This document shows, piece by piece, positions 50,268-59,556 of a stretch of 64,000 nt of DNA. Position 1 is the first letter of the stretch. Each line of letters starts with the position of its first letter. The stretch covers positions 992,001-1,056,000 of the forward strand of contig CAWKLF010000001.1 of NCBI GenBank assembly GCA_963850425.1. Reading direction: 5' to 3'. The notes below the pieces were generated by a model, which was not told the origin of the DNA, made no database searches, and was given only the letters and a program-made list of their open reading frames with translations. This stretch comes from Gp1-AA133 sp963850425. GTDB taxonomy: Bacteria > Acidobacteriota > Terriglobia > Terriglobales > Acidobacteriaceae. Position numbers and translations under genes: made by a program.

Positions 50268-51089
50268 CTACCGCGATTCGGAACCGGAGCGGTTGGATAG
50301 AGAATACTGCGAGTCTGATGTGGACGGCCTGTGTTCCGGGCCGTCGGCTTCTGGCAAAGCGCGATCCGCGGCAGGGGCGACGCTGGTTCTTGGTTCGAGG
50401 ATCGAGTATTTCAGCAGGCACCAGACGGCTCGCACGCCGTCCTTCCATCCGATTTTCTTGCCTTCCTCGTAGGTGCGGCCGGAGTAGCTGATCCCGACTT
50501 CATAGACTCGCAGGCGGCGTTTGGCGATTTTGACAGTCACCTCCGGCTCGAAGCCGAAGCGGCTTTCACCTAAGTTCATGGATTGGATGACTTCGCGGCG
50601 AAAGGCTTTGTAGCAGGTCTCCATGTCGGTGAGGTTGAGGTCGGTGAGGGCGTTGGAAAGCAGAGTGAGAAGGCGATTTCCGACCGAATGCCAGAAATAC
50701 AAGACGCGATGCGGGCGGCCTCCCATGAAACGCGAGCCGTAGACCACGTCGGCCTTGTCCTGCATGAGTGGCGCCAGCAGCAGGGGATATTCGGCCGGGT
50801 CATATTCGAGGTCGGCATCCTGGATGATGAGGAAGTCCCCGGTCGCCTCCTGAATGCCGCGACGCAAGGCGGCTCCTTTGCCCATGTTGCGGGTTTGCCA
50901 GAGCGCCCGAAGGGCGGGCGAATATTCCCGCTGCAGGTCTTCGAGGATTTCGCGCGATGTATCGGTCGAGCCGTCATCGACGCATAGCAGTTCGATCGCA
51001 ATACCAGGATTTGCCGAGAGCACACCCTCGACCGCGCGCCGCAGGGTAGCGCGCTCGTTGTAGATCGGCATGATAACCGACAATTTCAT
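50268..51089 (-). CDS. GT2 family glycosyltransferase (dolichyl-phosphate-mannose-synthase-like)
   Basis: A 273-residue GT-A fold enzyme with SVIMPIYNERATL (about 4-16), ELLCVDDGSTDTS, GKGAALRRGIQEATGDFLIIQDADLEYDPAEY (DxD-like site) and the C-terminal GFEPEVTVKIAKRRLRVYEVGISYSGRTYEEGKKIGWKDGVRA. No membrane segments are evident, so it resembles the soluble polyprenyl-phosphate glycosyltransferases. The C-terminal 40 residues are low complexity. It ends 4 bp from the convergent Pnkp gene. The sugar donor is unknown. Confidence 0.88.
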   Translation of the reverse strand: MKLSVIMPIYNERATLRRAVEGVLSANPGIAIELLCVDDGSTDTSREILEDLQREYSPALRALWQTRNMGKGAALRRGIQEATGDFLIIQDADLEYDPAEYPLLLAPLMQDKADVVYGSRFMGGRPHRVLYFWHSVGNRLLTLLSNALTDLNLTDMETCYKAFRREVIQSMNLGESRFGFEPEVTVKIAKRRLRVYEVGISYSGRTYEEGKKIGWKDGVRAVWCLLKYSILEPRTSVAPAADRALPEADGPEHRPSTSDSQYSLSNRSGSESR

Positions 51090-51160
51090 GGATGGGAGGA
51101 GTGGCCGCTGAGTCCTTTATAACGGATATGCCCTTCCTCTCTCTAGCATAGAATCAAGCC

Positions 51161-52483
51161 TTGGATCTCACCATCGAAAAACTCATTTACGGCGGCGATG
51201 GACTGGGCCGCCTGCCTGCCGACGAAAAAGGCCGCGGGAAAGCCGCGTTCGTGCCGTTCACGCTGCCGGGGGAAAAGGTGGACATCGCCGTGCGGGAGGA
51301 GAAGCCGGGATTCGTACGCGCTGCCGCCACCCGGATCGTCGAGCCCTCCCCGCTGAGGATTGAGGCGCAGTGCCCCTACTTCCAGCATTGCGGCGGATGT
51401 CATTACCAGCACGCGGACTATCAGGAACAGCTGAAAATCAAGGAAGACATTCTGAAGGAGAATTTGCGGCGGCTGGCCAAGATGGAATTGCCGGCCGGGC
51501 TGAAGGTGCACGCTTCGCCGCCCTGGAACTATCGCAACCGCACGCGCTTGCAAGTGCGCATGGATTCAGGGTTCACGCTGGGGTATTTCAAGGGCTCGTC
51601 GCATGTGCTGATGGCCGTGGAGATCTGCCCGATCAGTTCGCCGTTGTTGAATCGGGCGATTGAGGTGTTGTGGAGAGTGGGCCGCGATGGCAAGGTTCCG
51701 GCTGAGTTGCGCGAGATCGAGCTGTTTGCGAATGAGGACGATACCCAGCTGCAGGTTGAGTTGTACGCCAATCCGCACTCTGACAAGGCACGACGGGCCC
51801 AGGCGGCGCAGGATTTTGCGGAGCGGTTGAGCGGTGAGATGCCCGAGGTGGTCAGCATTTATGCGTTTGCACAGACCACTGGAGTGGCGCGCGGGGAACA
51901 GTGGCACGTTACCGAGCAGGCCGACTGGAGCTTGCGACCGGGTGAATTCCGCTATCGCACGAAGGCGGGGTCGCTGCGCGTGAGCGGAGGGTCATTTTTC
52001 CAAGTAAACCGCTTTCTCATCGATGAGTTGGTCGGGATCGTCGCGGGAGGGTGCTCCGGCGAGGTCGCACTCGACCTCTATGCGGGGGTGGGCCTGTTCA
52101 GCATGGCGCTGGCGTCGTCGTATGGTCACATCAAGGCGGTTGAGTCGTCACAAGGTTCGGCGGCAGATCTCAAATACAATTCTCCCCGGAACGTGAAGGC
52201 GGTGCGGTCTACGGTTGACGCCTATCTGGCCGATCGCGACGCCAAGCTGCGCCCTGATCTGATTGTCGTGGATCCGCCACGGGCTGGGCTGGGAGAGCGT
52301 GTTGCCAGCAGAGTCGCTCAGATGGGCGCACCTCGGCTGACTTATGTGTCCTGCGACCCGGCAACGCTGGCCCGCGACCTGGTTGCATTGACGGGCGCGG
52401 GTTATCGAGTTGAGCAGGTGCATCTGGTGGACCTGTTTCCGCAGACCTATCACATCGAGAGTGTGGTTGAGCTAGTCCGATAG
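51161..52483 (+). CDS. RlmD/RumA-type RNA (uracil-C5)-methyltransferase
   Basis: A 440-residue protein with a TTG start. The N-terminal TRAM domain (about 1-60: EKLIYGGDGLGRLP) is followed by the [4Fe-4S] cysteines CPYFQHCGGC (C-x5-C-x2-C). The catalytic domain has FFQVN, LDLYAGVGLFSMALA (SAM site), IVVDPPRAGLGERV and YVSCDPATLARDL with the catalytic Cys. It methylates uracil in rRNA (position 1939 or 747 of 23S in E. coli) or tRNA; the exact site cannot be read. Its end is 24 bp before the comEC start. Confidence 0.92.
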   Translation: MDLTIEKLIYGGDGLGRLPADEKGRGKAAFVPFTLPGEKVDIAVREEKPGFVRAAATRIVEPSPLRIEAQCPYFQHCGGCHYQHADYQEQLKIKEDILKENLRRLAKMELPAGLKVHASPPWNYRNRTRLQVRMDSGFTLGYFKGSSHVLMAVEICPISSPLLNRAIEVLWRVGRDGKVPAELREIELFANEDDTQLQVELYANPHSDKARRAQAAQDFAERLSGEMPEVVSIYAFAQTTGVARGEQWHVTEQADWSLRPGEFRYRTKAGSLRVSGGSFFQVNRFLIDELVGIVAGGCSGEVALDLYAGVGLFSMALASSYGHIKAVESSQGSAADLKYNSPRNVKAVRSTVDAYLADRDAKLRPDLIVVDPPRAGLGERVASRVAQMGAPRLTYVSCDPATLARDLVALTGAGYRVEQVHLVDLFPQTYHIESVVELVR

Positions 52484-52507
52484 CCTTCCGTTCCCGGTTG
52501 GGAAGAA

Positions 52508-55117
52508 GTGTCACCCGCGAAGGCAATCTCGTTTTTCGCACCGCTTCGCAAACCGCCGCGCCAGCCGATGCTGTGGGCGGCCCTCGCCTATGGCGCCGGA
52601 ATTGTGTGCGGCGTGTATGCCTGGCGCCCACCTTTGTGGTGGGTGGTGGCGACGGTGTCCTTTCTCTTAGCCGGACTCTATTTCGCGCGCCGGCGCTGGT
52701 GGCTAGCATTTCCTCTCGCATTATTTGCACTGTTTGCCGTGGGGGCGCTGACGATTCAGGTGCGCCCACCGGTCGTGACAGATGACCGGCTGTCGGCTTT
52801 TGCGGGCGGGGAGGAGGTACTCGTTACCGCGCACGTCGTGCGGGGCGGAGAGATCCGGCAGGCGCCGTCGGGTGAGTTGCATCAGTCGATTGATGTCGAA
52901 ATCGAACAGGTGGCTAAGAACGATCAGTGGGAGGCGGTTCACGGCGGGCTGAGGCTCGGAATCTACGTGAAGGAGCCGGCCAATGACGAAGGGGCTCAGG
53001 TTGCGATGCGCGTGTTTCATTACGGCGACCGTTTGCGCTTCGCGGCGAAGTTGCGGACGCCGCGCAATTTCCGTAATCCGGGCGCGTTTGACTATCGCGA
53101 TTATCTTGCCGACCACGGGATTGTCATGTTGGCGTCGACCAAGAACTCCAAAGTGGAAATTGTGCCCGGCTTTGTGGGAACCCGGTTGCAGTGCTGGCGC
53201 GAGCGAGTGCATCGCAGCATCGTCAATAAGATTCATGGGCTGTGGTCCGCAGAAGACTCGGCGTTGATGGACGCGGCAGTGGTGGGGGAAAGCGCGTTCC
53301 TTACACCGACCACGAAAGCTGATTTTCAGCGGTCGGGCACTTATCACATCCTAGTGGTTTCCGGGATGAACGTCAGCATCCTGGCGTTTGTGGTTTTCTG
53401 GACGATGCGGCGATTGCGGTGCAGCGACTTTGTGGCCAGCGGGTTGACCGTAGTTTTGTGCATGGCCTATGCGTGGGTGACCGATGTGGGGCCACCGGTG
53501 TGGCGGGCGGTGTTGATGCTTACGGTGTACCTGGGTGTGCGATTGCTTTATCGCGAACGATCGATGCTGAATGCCCTGGGCGTGGCAGCTTTGGTGGTGA
53601 TGGTGGTGGACCCCAAGGCGCTCCTCGGACCAAGCTTTCAGCTCACGTTCCTGGCGGTGTTCATCGTGGCCGCGATCGCTGTGCCCGTTCTGGAGCGAAC
53701 TTCGCAACCCTACCTGCAAGGACTGCGACATCTGGATTCGACCGATTTCGACCGCACGCTGCCCCCACGGGTGGCGCAGATGCGGCTCGATTTGCGGCTG
53801 ATCGCGGGGCGGCTGGCTGCGATTTCAGGTTCGCGTGCGGCGCAGCTCGGGGCGAGGTTAACGGCCCGTTGTGCGCTGGAGGCGTACGAAGTGCTTTGCG
53901 TCTCGGTACTGATGCAATTGGGCCTGGCCCTGCCGATGGTCTATTACTTTCACCGGGCGACCGTACTGGGCATGGCCGCGAACTCACTGGCGGTGCCGCT
54001 GACGGGCATTTTGATGCCGGCGGCTGTGCTAGCGGTCGCGCTCAGTTACATGTGGCTGCCCCTCGCAAAATTGCCGGCAGCGGCTGCCTCGTGGGCTCTT
54101 CATGGAATCACCAGCACGGTCGGTAGTCTGGGCGGAATGCGTATTGCGGACCACCGAGTCGCGATGCCGGAGCCACTGACGATCATGATTGCGGTGTGTG
54201 CATTGGCGTTGGCCATGGTGTTGGCGTGGAAGCGCCGTGCGCTGGTTCTGGTCGGTCTGGCAGTCCTGGCTGTGGCTGGCCTGTGGGTGAGTGCGGCCTC
54301 TCCTGCACCCCACATTGGCCGTGGAATCATGGAACTGACTGCCATCGACGTCGGCCAGGGAGATTCTCTGCTCGTGGTCACGCCGGAGGGAAGAACTTTG
54401 CTGGTGGACGCGGGCGGTTCGGTGGGAGGATTGCAGTCCGAGTTCGACTATGGCGAGAACGTTGTTTCGCCCTATTTATGGGAACGACGAATATCGCATC
54501 TCGATGCGGTTGCGCTCACCCACGGCCACTCGGACCACATTGGCGGTATGCACGCTGTGCTGAACAATTTCCGGCCGCGCGAGCTATGGATCGGCGCCGT
54601 TCCCGATACTCCGACCATCCGCGCTCTTCTGAACTATGCCGCGAGTTTGGGGATTCGCGTGGTTCGGCACAACGACAAAGAATCCTTTGAATTCGGCGGG
54701 ATGCAAGTAAGCGTGCTTTCACCTGCAGAGGGTTGGCAAGCTTCCACACGGCCGCGCAACAATGATTCCCTCGTGCTGCAGCTACATTATCGCCAATCGA
54801 GCATTTTGTTGGAGGGGGACGCTGAGGGAGGCATGGAGCAACGCATGGCCGCACTTCACGATCTCAAAGCAGATCTGCTGAAAGTGGCACACCACGGCAG
54901 CGCCACGAGCTCGACGCCGGAATTCGTGCGTGCAGTTGGGCCGCGCTGGGCGGTCATCTCGGTGGGCGCGGGAAATTCTTTCGGACACCCGCGGCAAGAG
55001 ACGCTAGAACATCTGCAGAAAGAAGGGGTACGAACGTACCGGACGGACCGCCAGGGTGCGGTGACTTTTTACCTGGACGGACAGTCGGTCACCCCACAGT
55101 TGGCGTGTCTTCGTTGA
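52508..55117 (+). CDS. comEC: ComEC/Rec2 family DNA uptake channel
   Basis: An 869-residue protein, GTG start. An N-terminal DUF4131-like region with two helices (about 20-75) is followed by an OB-like domain (about 80-250), the competence membrane domain (about 270-600; HILVVSGMNVSILAFVVFWTMRRL and SFQLTFLAVFIVAAIAVPVL) and a C-terminal beta-lactamase-fold domain (about 615-869) with DVGQGDSLLVVTPEGRTLLVDAGG and ALTHGHSDHIGGM. It imports single-stranded DNA in natural transformation. The C-terminal metal motif is intact. The end overlaps the DUF2007 gene by 29 bp on the opposite strand. Confidence 0.92.
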   Translation: MSPAKAISFFAPLRKPPRQPMLWAALAYGAGIVCGVYAWRPPLWWVVATVSFLLAGLYFARRRWWLAFPLALFALFAVGALTIQVRPPVVTDDRLSAFAGGEEVLVTAHVVRGGEIRQAPSGELHQSIDVEIEQVAKNDQWEAVHGGLRLGIYVKEPANDEGAQVAMRVFHYGDRLRFAAKLRTPRNFRNPGAFDYRDYLADHGIVMLASTKNSKVEIVPGFVGTRLQCWRERVHRSIVNKIHGLWSAEDSALMDAAVVGESAFLTPTTKADFQRSGTYHILVVSGMNVSILAFVVFWTMRRLRCSDFVASGLTVVLCMAYAWVTDVGPPVWRAVLMLTVYLGVRLLYRERSMLNALGVAALVVMVVDPKALLGPSFQLTFLAVFIVAAIAVPVLERTSQPYLQGLRHLDSTDFDRTLPPRVAQMRLDLRLIAGRLAAISGSRAAQLGARLTARCALEAYEVLCVSVLMQLGLALPMVYYFHRATVLGMAANSLAVPLTGILMPAAVLAVALSYMWLPLAKLPAAAASWALHGITSTVGSLGGMRIADHRVAMPEPLTIMIAVCALALAMVLAWKRRALVLVGLAVLAVAGLWVSAASPAPHIGRGIMELTAIDVGQGDSLLVVTPEGRTLLVDAGGSVGGLQSEFDYGENVVSPYLWERRISHLDAVALTHGHSDHIGGMHAVLNNFRPRELWIGAVPDTPTIRALLNYAASLGIRVVRHNDKESFEFGGMQVSVLSPAEGWQASTRPRNNDSLVLQLHYRQSSILLEGDAEGGMEQRMAALHDLKADLLKVAHHGSATSSTPEFVRAVGPRWAVISVGAGNSFGHPRQETLEHLQKEGVRTYRTDRQGAVTFYLDGQSVTPQLACLR

Positions 55118-55403
55118 GATCGATCTCGGAAGTTTCATCCGAGTCGGGAGACCGCCGGTAGTCCTCGATCATGGCGCGGGCGCGATCGGCGTCTTCCTCG
55201 CGAACCAGGATGACCATGCCGCCAACTCCGGGAAACATATCCTGAACGGCGTCTACGGAAGTCAGGTCGGAGTCGATGCCGGCGGAGTCGAGAAGTCCCT
55301 TCACAACCATCGCTTCGGATTCCTGCTCGCTGTCGAATACCTTGACAAGTTTCTCGTTGGGATCAGGAACTCGAGCGGCTGGGGGATTGGAGCTTTCCGG
55401 CAT
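55089..55403 (-). CDS. DUF2007 family small protein
   Basis: A 104-residue protein; GGAGG 4 nt before ATG 55403 decides the start. Residues 15-75 match the DUF2007 pattern: EKLVKVFDSEQESEAMVVKGLLDSAGIDSDL...GMVILVREEDADRARAMIEDY, a small ferredoxin-like alpha-beta domain described as a putative signalling domain. N and C termini are disordered and acidic. It overlaps the end of comEC by 29 bp convergently. The function is unknown. Confidence 0.8.
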   Translation of the reverse strand: MPESSNPPAARVPDPNEKLVKVFDSEQESEAMVVKGLLDSAGIDSDLTSVDAVQDMFPGVGGMVILVREEDADRARAMIEDYRRSPDSDETSEIDLNEDTPTVG

Positions 55404-55688
55404 ATGCCCTCCACGGCAAATTTTCGTGATCAACAGCGGTCCATCCGGGCGTTACCGACAAGTAAGGATTGTAAACCTACCCGCAGAGGTTGTACGCCGA
55501 GGGCATAAGAAACAATAAGTTGCATGCCTACAGCGAAAATCGGGCGCAGCCCCCACCTTGGGGGAGTTGCTTTCGAGTCCGAATGCCCCGAAAATGGGCA
55601 CAACAGGGGTGAGGCCGCCGGCGCTTGTTGCTACCTAAGGCACGGTGCTGGGCTAGGGAATTTCAGCGGGCTCCCTGTCGAGGGCCGT

Positions 55689-55958
55689 ATGGAAGATGCG
55701 AACCCGGGCGGGCAGCAGAACAATCTTCAGGAAACTCAGGACGAAGCCAAAAAAATCAGGCGGCTGCAAGTCATGATCAGCATGGTCATGTCGGTGATCA
55801 GCCAGGATCCGAATCTCACCATCGAAGAAGCTTCCGAACTTTCCGCCAACGCGCGCCGCGCCGCCCTCGCCATGTTTCCAGGCAAGGAGCTGGCTTTCGA
55901 TATCCTCTATAAACCCCGACTGCAACGGTTGATGACGGAGCGGTTCCGGATTCAGTGA
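55689..55958 (+). CDS. Small helical hypothetical protein
   Basis: An 89-residue protein: MEDANPGGQQNN..., then helices LQVMISMVMSVISQDPNLTIEEASELSANARRAALAMFPGKELAFDILYKPRLQRLMTERF. GAGGG lies 5 nt upstream of the ATG at 55689; the frame extends to 55524 without likely coding sequence. No family is recognised. It lies alone between the DUF2007 gene and the TPR gene. The gap before it (55404-55688) contains no other clear feature. Confidence 0.6.
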   Translation: MEDANPGGQQNNLQETQDEAKKIRRLQVMISMVMSVISQDPNLTIEEASELSANARRAALAMFPGKELAFDILYKPRLQRLMTERFRIQ

Positions 55959-56158
55959 ACGCCCTTCTTAGCTTGCCGGGTTGAAGGTGCGTATATCGGC
56001 GGACTGCGGTGCGCGTCGACTTGCGAAGCCTTGAGCAGGCGATCCCGGTTCATACCAAACTCTGCTTCTGTTCGAAGGATATGACGCCCGGGTTTTCGGA
56101 ATAAGGAAATTGACCTGCCCGCTTTTGCCGATCTAGACTCCCTCCATACGAGGAATCC

Positions 56159-57766
56159 ATGAAAATCTTTGCTTTCACAGTGGTCGTTTCCCTGTTCTGC
56201 GCCTGTCCTGTGTTCGCGGATGAGGGCCACCACCACGAGGAGTTGACCGAGACGCAACTGGGAACCGTGCACTTTCCGGTTTCCTGCGCTGCGGCAGTGC
56301 AGAAGCCGTTCGAGCGCGGCATCGCGCTGTTGCATTCCTTCTGGTACGAGGAAGCGGAGACTGAGTTTACGGACATCGCCAAGGATGATCCCAAGTGCGC
56401 CATGGCGCAGTGGGGCCTGGCGATGAGCCAGTGGCACCAACTCTGGAACCATCCAGATGCTGCAACCACGAAGAAAGCACGCGAGGAGATCAAAAAGGCG
56501 CGATCGCTGAAGCCTGCGACGGAGCGCGAGCGGGACTACATCGCCGCCATGAAAGCATTCTACGGAAGCAAAGGCGACTTCTACACGCGCGCCAATGCTT
56601 ACTCGAAGGCCATGGAGAAGGTTCATCAGAAGAATCCGGACGACCACGAAGCAGCCGTGTTCTATGCATTGTCGATCCTGGCGGCGGATCAGGGAAACGA
56701 TCCGACCTTTGCGAATGAAAAGAAAGCGGCGGCGATTCTCGAGAAACTGTTTGCCGCCGAACCCGATCATCCGGGCGTTGCGCACTATCTGATCCATGCG
56801 TATGACCGGCCACAGCTTGCCGAACTGGGACTGCCGGCTGCGCGACGCTATGCGCAAGTTGCGCCCGCGGCGCCGCACGCGCTGCACATGCCGTCGCACA
56901 TCTTTGCGCGTGTCGGCCTGTGGCAGGACGACATCACTTCGAACCTGGCTTCGGTGGCGGCCACGCGCAAGACCGCAGCCATGCACATGGGTGGCGAGGG
57001 ACATCAGTTTCACGCCATGGACTTTTTGTTCTACGCCTACCTGCAGAGCGGGCATGACGCGGAAGCCAAGGCGCTGATTGACGAAGTGAAAGCCATGCCT
57101 GACACCGTCCACAATATGTATGGGACCGACTATAACCCGCGCTCTGCCACCCTGGTGTATTTCACGGCGCTGTATCCGGTCGAGATGCGTCACTGGCAGG
57201 ACGCGGCTGCATTGACAGCGACGGGAGTGGCGCGTCCAGAGGATGACTACATTACGTACTGGGCGCATGCGATGGGTGCAGCGCATCTCGGAAATGCCGA
57301 CCAGGCACGCAAGGATGCTGAACAGATCGACGCGATTCACACCAAACTTTTGACGGCGAAGAGGAAGGAGTTTGCTGAATCGGTCGACAAGGCTCACCAG
57401 CAGGTGCTCGCGTGGGCGTTGGTCGCGGGAGGCAAGCACGATGAGGCGCTGGCGATCTTAAAACCCCTGGCCGACAAGGAAGATTCCCTCGGCGACGAGC
57501 CGCAGGGAATTCCCACACGAGAGATGGTTGCCGAAGTCCTGATGATGGCCAAGCGCCCCGAGCAGGCGCTGGCTGAGTACGAGACAGATTTGAAATTCAA
57601 TCCCAACCGGTTCAACGGGCTCTACGGAGCCGCGCAGGCGGCAGAAGCGGCGGGCAAGCAGGAGAAGGCCTCGCAGTACTACGGCGAATTGGTGAAGGTG
57701 TGCGCGGGCGGGAATTCGGAGCGTCCGGAGTTGAGTCGGGCGAAGGGGTTGGTGGCCGCGAAGTAA
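56159..57766 (+). CDS. Exported TPR repeat protein
   Basis: A 535-residue protein with a signal peptide (MKIFAFTVVVSLFCACPVFA) and a His-rich start (DEGHHHEEL). TPR-like helical pairs run throughout (about 55-110, 185-220, 330-400, 410-500), including IALLHSFWYEEAETEFTDIAKDDPKCAMAQWGLAMS, LPAARRYAQVAPAAPHALHMPSHIFARVGLW and ALAEYETDLKFNPNRFNGLYGAAQAAEAAGKQEKASQYY. The HMPSHIF and YLIHAYDRP motifs are typical of a group of secreted TPR proteins of unknown function. Some members have been tied to metal handling because of the His-rich start, but that is not established. It stands as a single gene. Confidence 0.85.
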   Translation: MKIFAFTVVVSLFCACPVFADEGHHHEELTETQLGTVHFPVSCAAAVQKPFERGIALLHSFWYEEAETEFTDIAKDDPKCAMAQWGLAMSQWHQLWNHPDAATTKKAREEIKKARSLKPATERERDYIAAMKAFYGSKGDFYTRANAYSKAMEKVHQKNPDDHEAAVFYALSILAADQGNDPTFANEKKAAAILEKLFAAEPDHPGVAHYLIHAYDRPQLAELGLPAARRYAQVAPAAPHALHMPSHIFARVGLWQDDITSNLASVAATRKTAAMHMGGEGHQFHAMDFLFYAYLQSGHDAEAKALIDEVKAMPDTVHNMYGTDYNPRSATLVYFTALYPVEMRHWQDAAALTATGVARPEDDYITYWAHAMGAAHLGNADQARKDAEQIDAIHTKLLTAKRKEFAESVDKAHQQVLAWALVAGGKHDEALAILKPLADKEDSLGDEPQGIPTREMVAEVLMMAKRPEQALAEYETDLKFNPNRFNGLYGAAQAAEAAGKQEKASQYYGELVKVCAGGNSERPELSRAKGLVAAK

Positions 57767-58084
57767 AAGTAAGAAGGAATGTCACTGACTGACGTATCGA
57801 CGTTCAATAGGGGCGCTCGGCAACCTGCTACCGTAGAGCGTTAATTTCGCCGAAAGAGCCTGAATTCCTGGCCGAGATAGCCGGGGCGTCCGTCGACTAC
57901 GACACCCCGTAGTAGAGAAACTCCCGAATTTTCCACAGTTTTTTCTGATCAGAAGGACACTTTCCGGCCGCTCCGCGTCGTCTACATAAGGAGCACCTGT
58001 CCTCTACCAACCAGTCTGAGGGGCGACCCAACTCTCGGTCTAATTCATAGTCGGAAACACCAACTCAAAAGGAGATACGCAAGC
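57767..58084. other. Intergenic region upstream of the 58085 gene
   Basis: 318 bp with no gene. A 12-bp perfect palindrome TTCTGATCAGAA (57943-57954) follows a T-run. The end has a good ribosome binding site (AAAAGGAGATAC) before ATG 58085. No recognised riboswitch and no convincing promoter was found. Confidence 0.4.
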
Positions 58085-58546
58085 ATGAGTACAAAGCCGA
58101 CGTTCGAACAAGCGCAATTACATCTTCAGGTTTACGAACAGCGCCGTGAGGCCAAGCTTCGCCAGGCACGTGACTGGTTTTTTAAAAACTATCATGTGAC
58201 AAGCCTTGACGATGCCATGCGGGTTGCTCCCATGGGCTCGGAAACAGGTGCGTTCGCCAGTATGGTCATCAGTTATTGGGAACAAGCCTGTGCTCTGCTC
58301 AACTATGACCTGCTCCATGAGGAGTTGTTCTTCGAGACCAGCGGGGAGTTCTTCGGAGTCTGGGAGATGGTTAAACCGGTGGTCCCTGCATTCCGAGAGC
58401 GTTTCGTGTCCAAGACGTTCTGCGTCCACCTGGAAAAAGCTGCGCTACGTTATGAGAAGTGGGTCGAAGGCCGCTCGCCAGGTCACATCGCGGCCATGCG
58501 CGAGTTCATGAAACAGATGCGCGCGCAATTGGCGAAAGCAGCGTAA
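58085..58546 (+). CDS. Hypothetical protein, 153 residues
   Basis: A soluble, mostly helical protein: TFEQAQLHLQVYEQRREAKLRQARDWFFKNYHVTSLDDAMRVAPMGSETGAFASMVISYWEQACALLNYDLLHEELFFETSGEFFGVWEMVKPVVPAFRE. The pattern resembles a helical bundle seen in soil bacteria, similar to DUF4760 in outline, but I cannot assign it. The start has AAGGAG 12 nt upstream. It is a single gene with its own 318-bp upstream gap and a stem-loop downstream. Confidence 0.7.
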   Translation: MSTKPTFEQAQLHLQVYEQRREAKLRQARDWFFKNYHVTSLDDAMRVAPMGSETGAFASMVISYWEQACALLNYDLLHEELFFETSGEFFGVWEMVKPVVPAFRERFVSKTFCVHLEKAALRYEKWVEGRSPGHIAAMREFMKQMRAQLAKAA

Positions 58547-58561
58547 TAGGCTAGCGGGATG

Positions 58562-58601
58562 CCCCGTCCTCGTCTCTTCGTTCGTTGGAGGCAGGGCGGG
58601 G
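58562..58601 (+). terminator. Weak terminator-like hairpin
   Basis: CCCCGTCCT (58562-58570) can pair with AGGGCGGGG (58593-58601) over 9 bp with one G-U pair, 22-nt loop, after the 58085 gene. No T-run follows, so it is a weak candidate. Confidence 0.3.
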
Positions 58602-58674
58602 ACCCCTTGAATTGCAGAGTCGGGGTTGCCTAAAAGGCAGGCCGATTCAGTCAGAGGCCAGTCAAAGGGCAGCC

Positions 58675-59523
58675 CTAATTGCGCTCCACCCGCTGCAAGC
58701 GAAACAGCAACGTCCCCCAGGTTAATTTGGCACGCATCTGTACTGGCATGTGGGTCGCATCGTCGGTGAACCAGGTCCAGATCCTGCCTCTTCCCTTCAG
58801 CGTGCCCGACGTTGCTTCGGCTGAAACTCGAATTGTCTGGTAGTTGCCGGCGGGGACTTTGATTTTGTCTTTGCCCTCTACGCGCGCGGTAACTTCGGCC
58901 GTCTTGCCGCCGTCATTCACCGGGAACGTGTAGGAGGTGCCGGGCTGCAGTGGCAGGGACGACAGGTAATAGAAGCCGGTGACGACGTCGGTCACGCAGG
59001 GTGGGATGTCGTTCTCGGCATATTTTGTTTCGCTGGTCTTCAGATTCGTCTCGTGGAGGACGCTTTTGCGGTTGGGATAGTCATAAGTGACCTTGGTCTC
59101 GCGTTTGCGCGATCCTTCTTCGATGTGCTTGAAGACGCTATTTGAGCAAAACGTCTTAGAATCAAAAAGCGCTTCGAAGCGATCATGCACGCCATAAAGC
59201 ACGTTGGCCATGCCGGCGGAATCTGCGATAGCCGTGACTCTGCGTTCGTTGCCCGCGGGTTCGATCTTCACCGTTGACGTGCCCGCGGTGAACAGATGCC
59301 ATTCTGCGGTGTAGACATAGGCTTGTCCGTCGGGAAAGTGGTAGGTGGGCGGAGGCGACAGAATTTGAGCCGAAGGTCCGATCGTCACAATGGAACCCTG
59401 ATGAACCGTGGAAGCCGAAGATATCAACGCAAGGAACCAGCAGCAGAGGCCGGTCCATCGATATACGGGTGAAAGTGCGCGGGCGGGTTGGGAAAGTCGT
59501 CGAATCAAAGGCGTGCTGCGCAC
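58675..59523 (-). CDS. DUF3108 domain protein
   Basis: A 282-residue protein whose N-terminal half has a signal-like hydrophobic stretch (WTGLCCWFLALISSAS). The mature part is the beta-rich DUF3108 family: YVYTAEWHLFTAGTSTVKIE, RFEALFDSKTFCSNSVFKHIEEGSRKRETKVTYDYPNRKSVL, and GRIWTWFTDDATHMPVQMRAKLTWGTLLFRLQRV. The start (GTG 59523) is uncertain because no good ribosome binding site is visible. Members are periplasmic, often near LPS or envelope genes. It is the last gene of the LPS operon, 33 bp after the ICMT-like gene. Confidence 0.8.
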   Translation of the reverse strand: MRSTPLIRRLSQPARALSPVYRWTGLCCWFLALISSASTVHQGSIVTIGPSAQILSPPPTYHFPDGQAYVYTAEWHLFTAGTSTVKIEPAGNERRVTAIADSAGMANVLYGVHDRFEALFDSKTFCSNSVFKHIEEGSRKRETKVTYDYPNRKSVLHETNLKTSETKYAENDIPPCVTDVVTGFYYLSSLPLQPGTSYTFPVNDGGKTAEVTARVEGKDKIKVPAGNYQTIRVSAEATSGTLKGRGRIWTWFTDDATHMPVQMRAKLTWGTLLFRLQRVERN

Positions 59524-59556
59524 CCTGCGGAGTCGCTGCAGGTTCGATGCAGGCGG

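Noticed and set aside
55952..57439. A 495-codon open frame on the minus strand opposite the TPR gene
   Set aside because: It is a shadow of the TPR gene: GC-rich third positions keep the antisense frame open, the protein is Arg/His/Gln-rich with no recognisable domain, and the plus-strand gene has a signal peptide and repeats.
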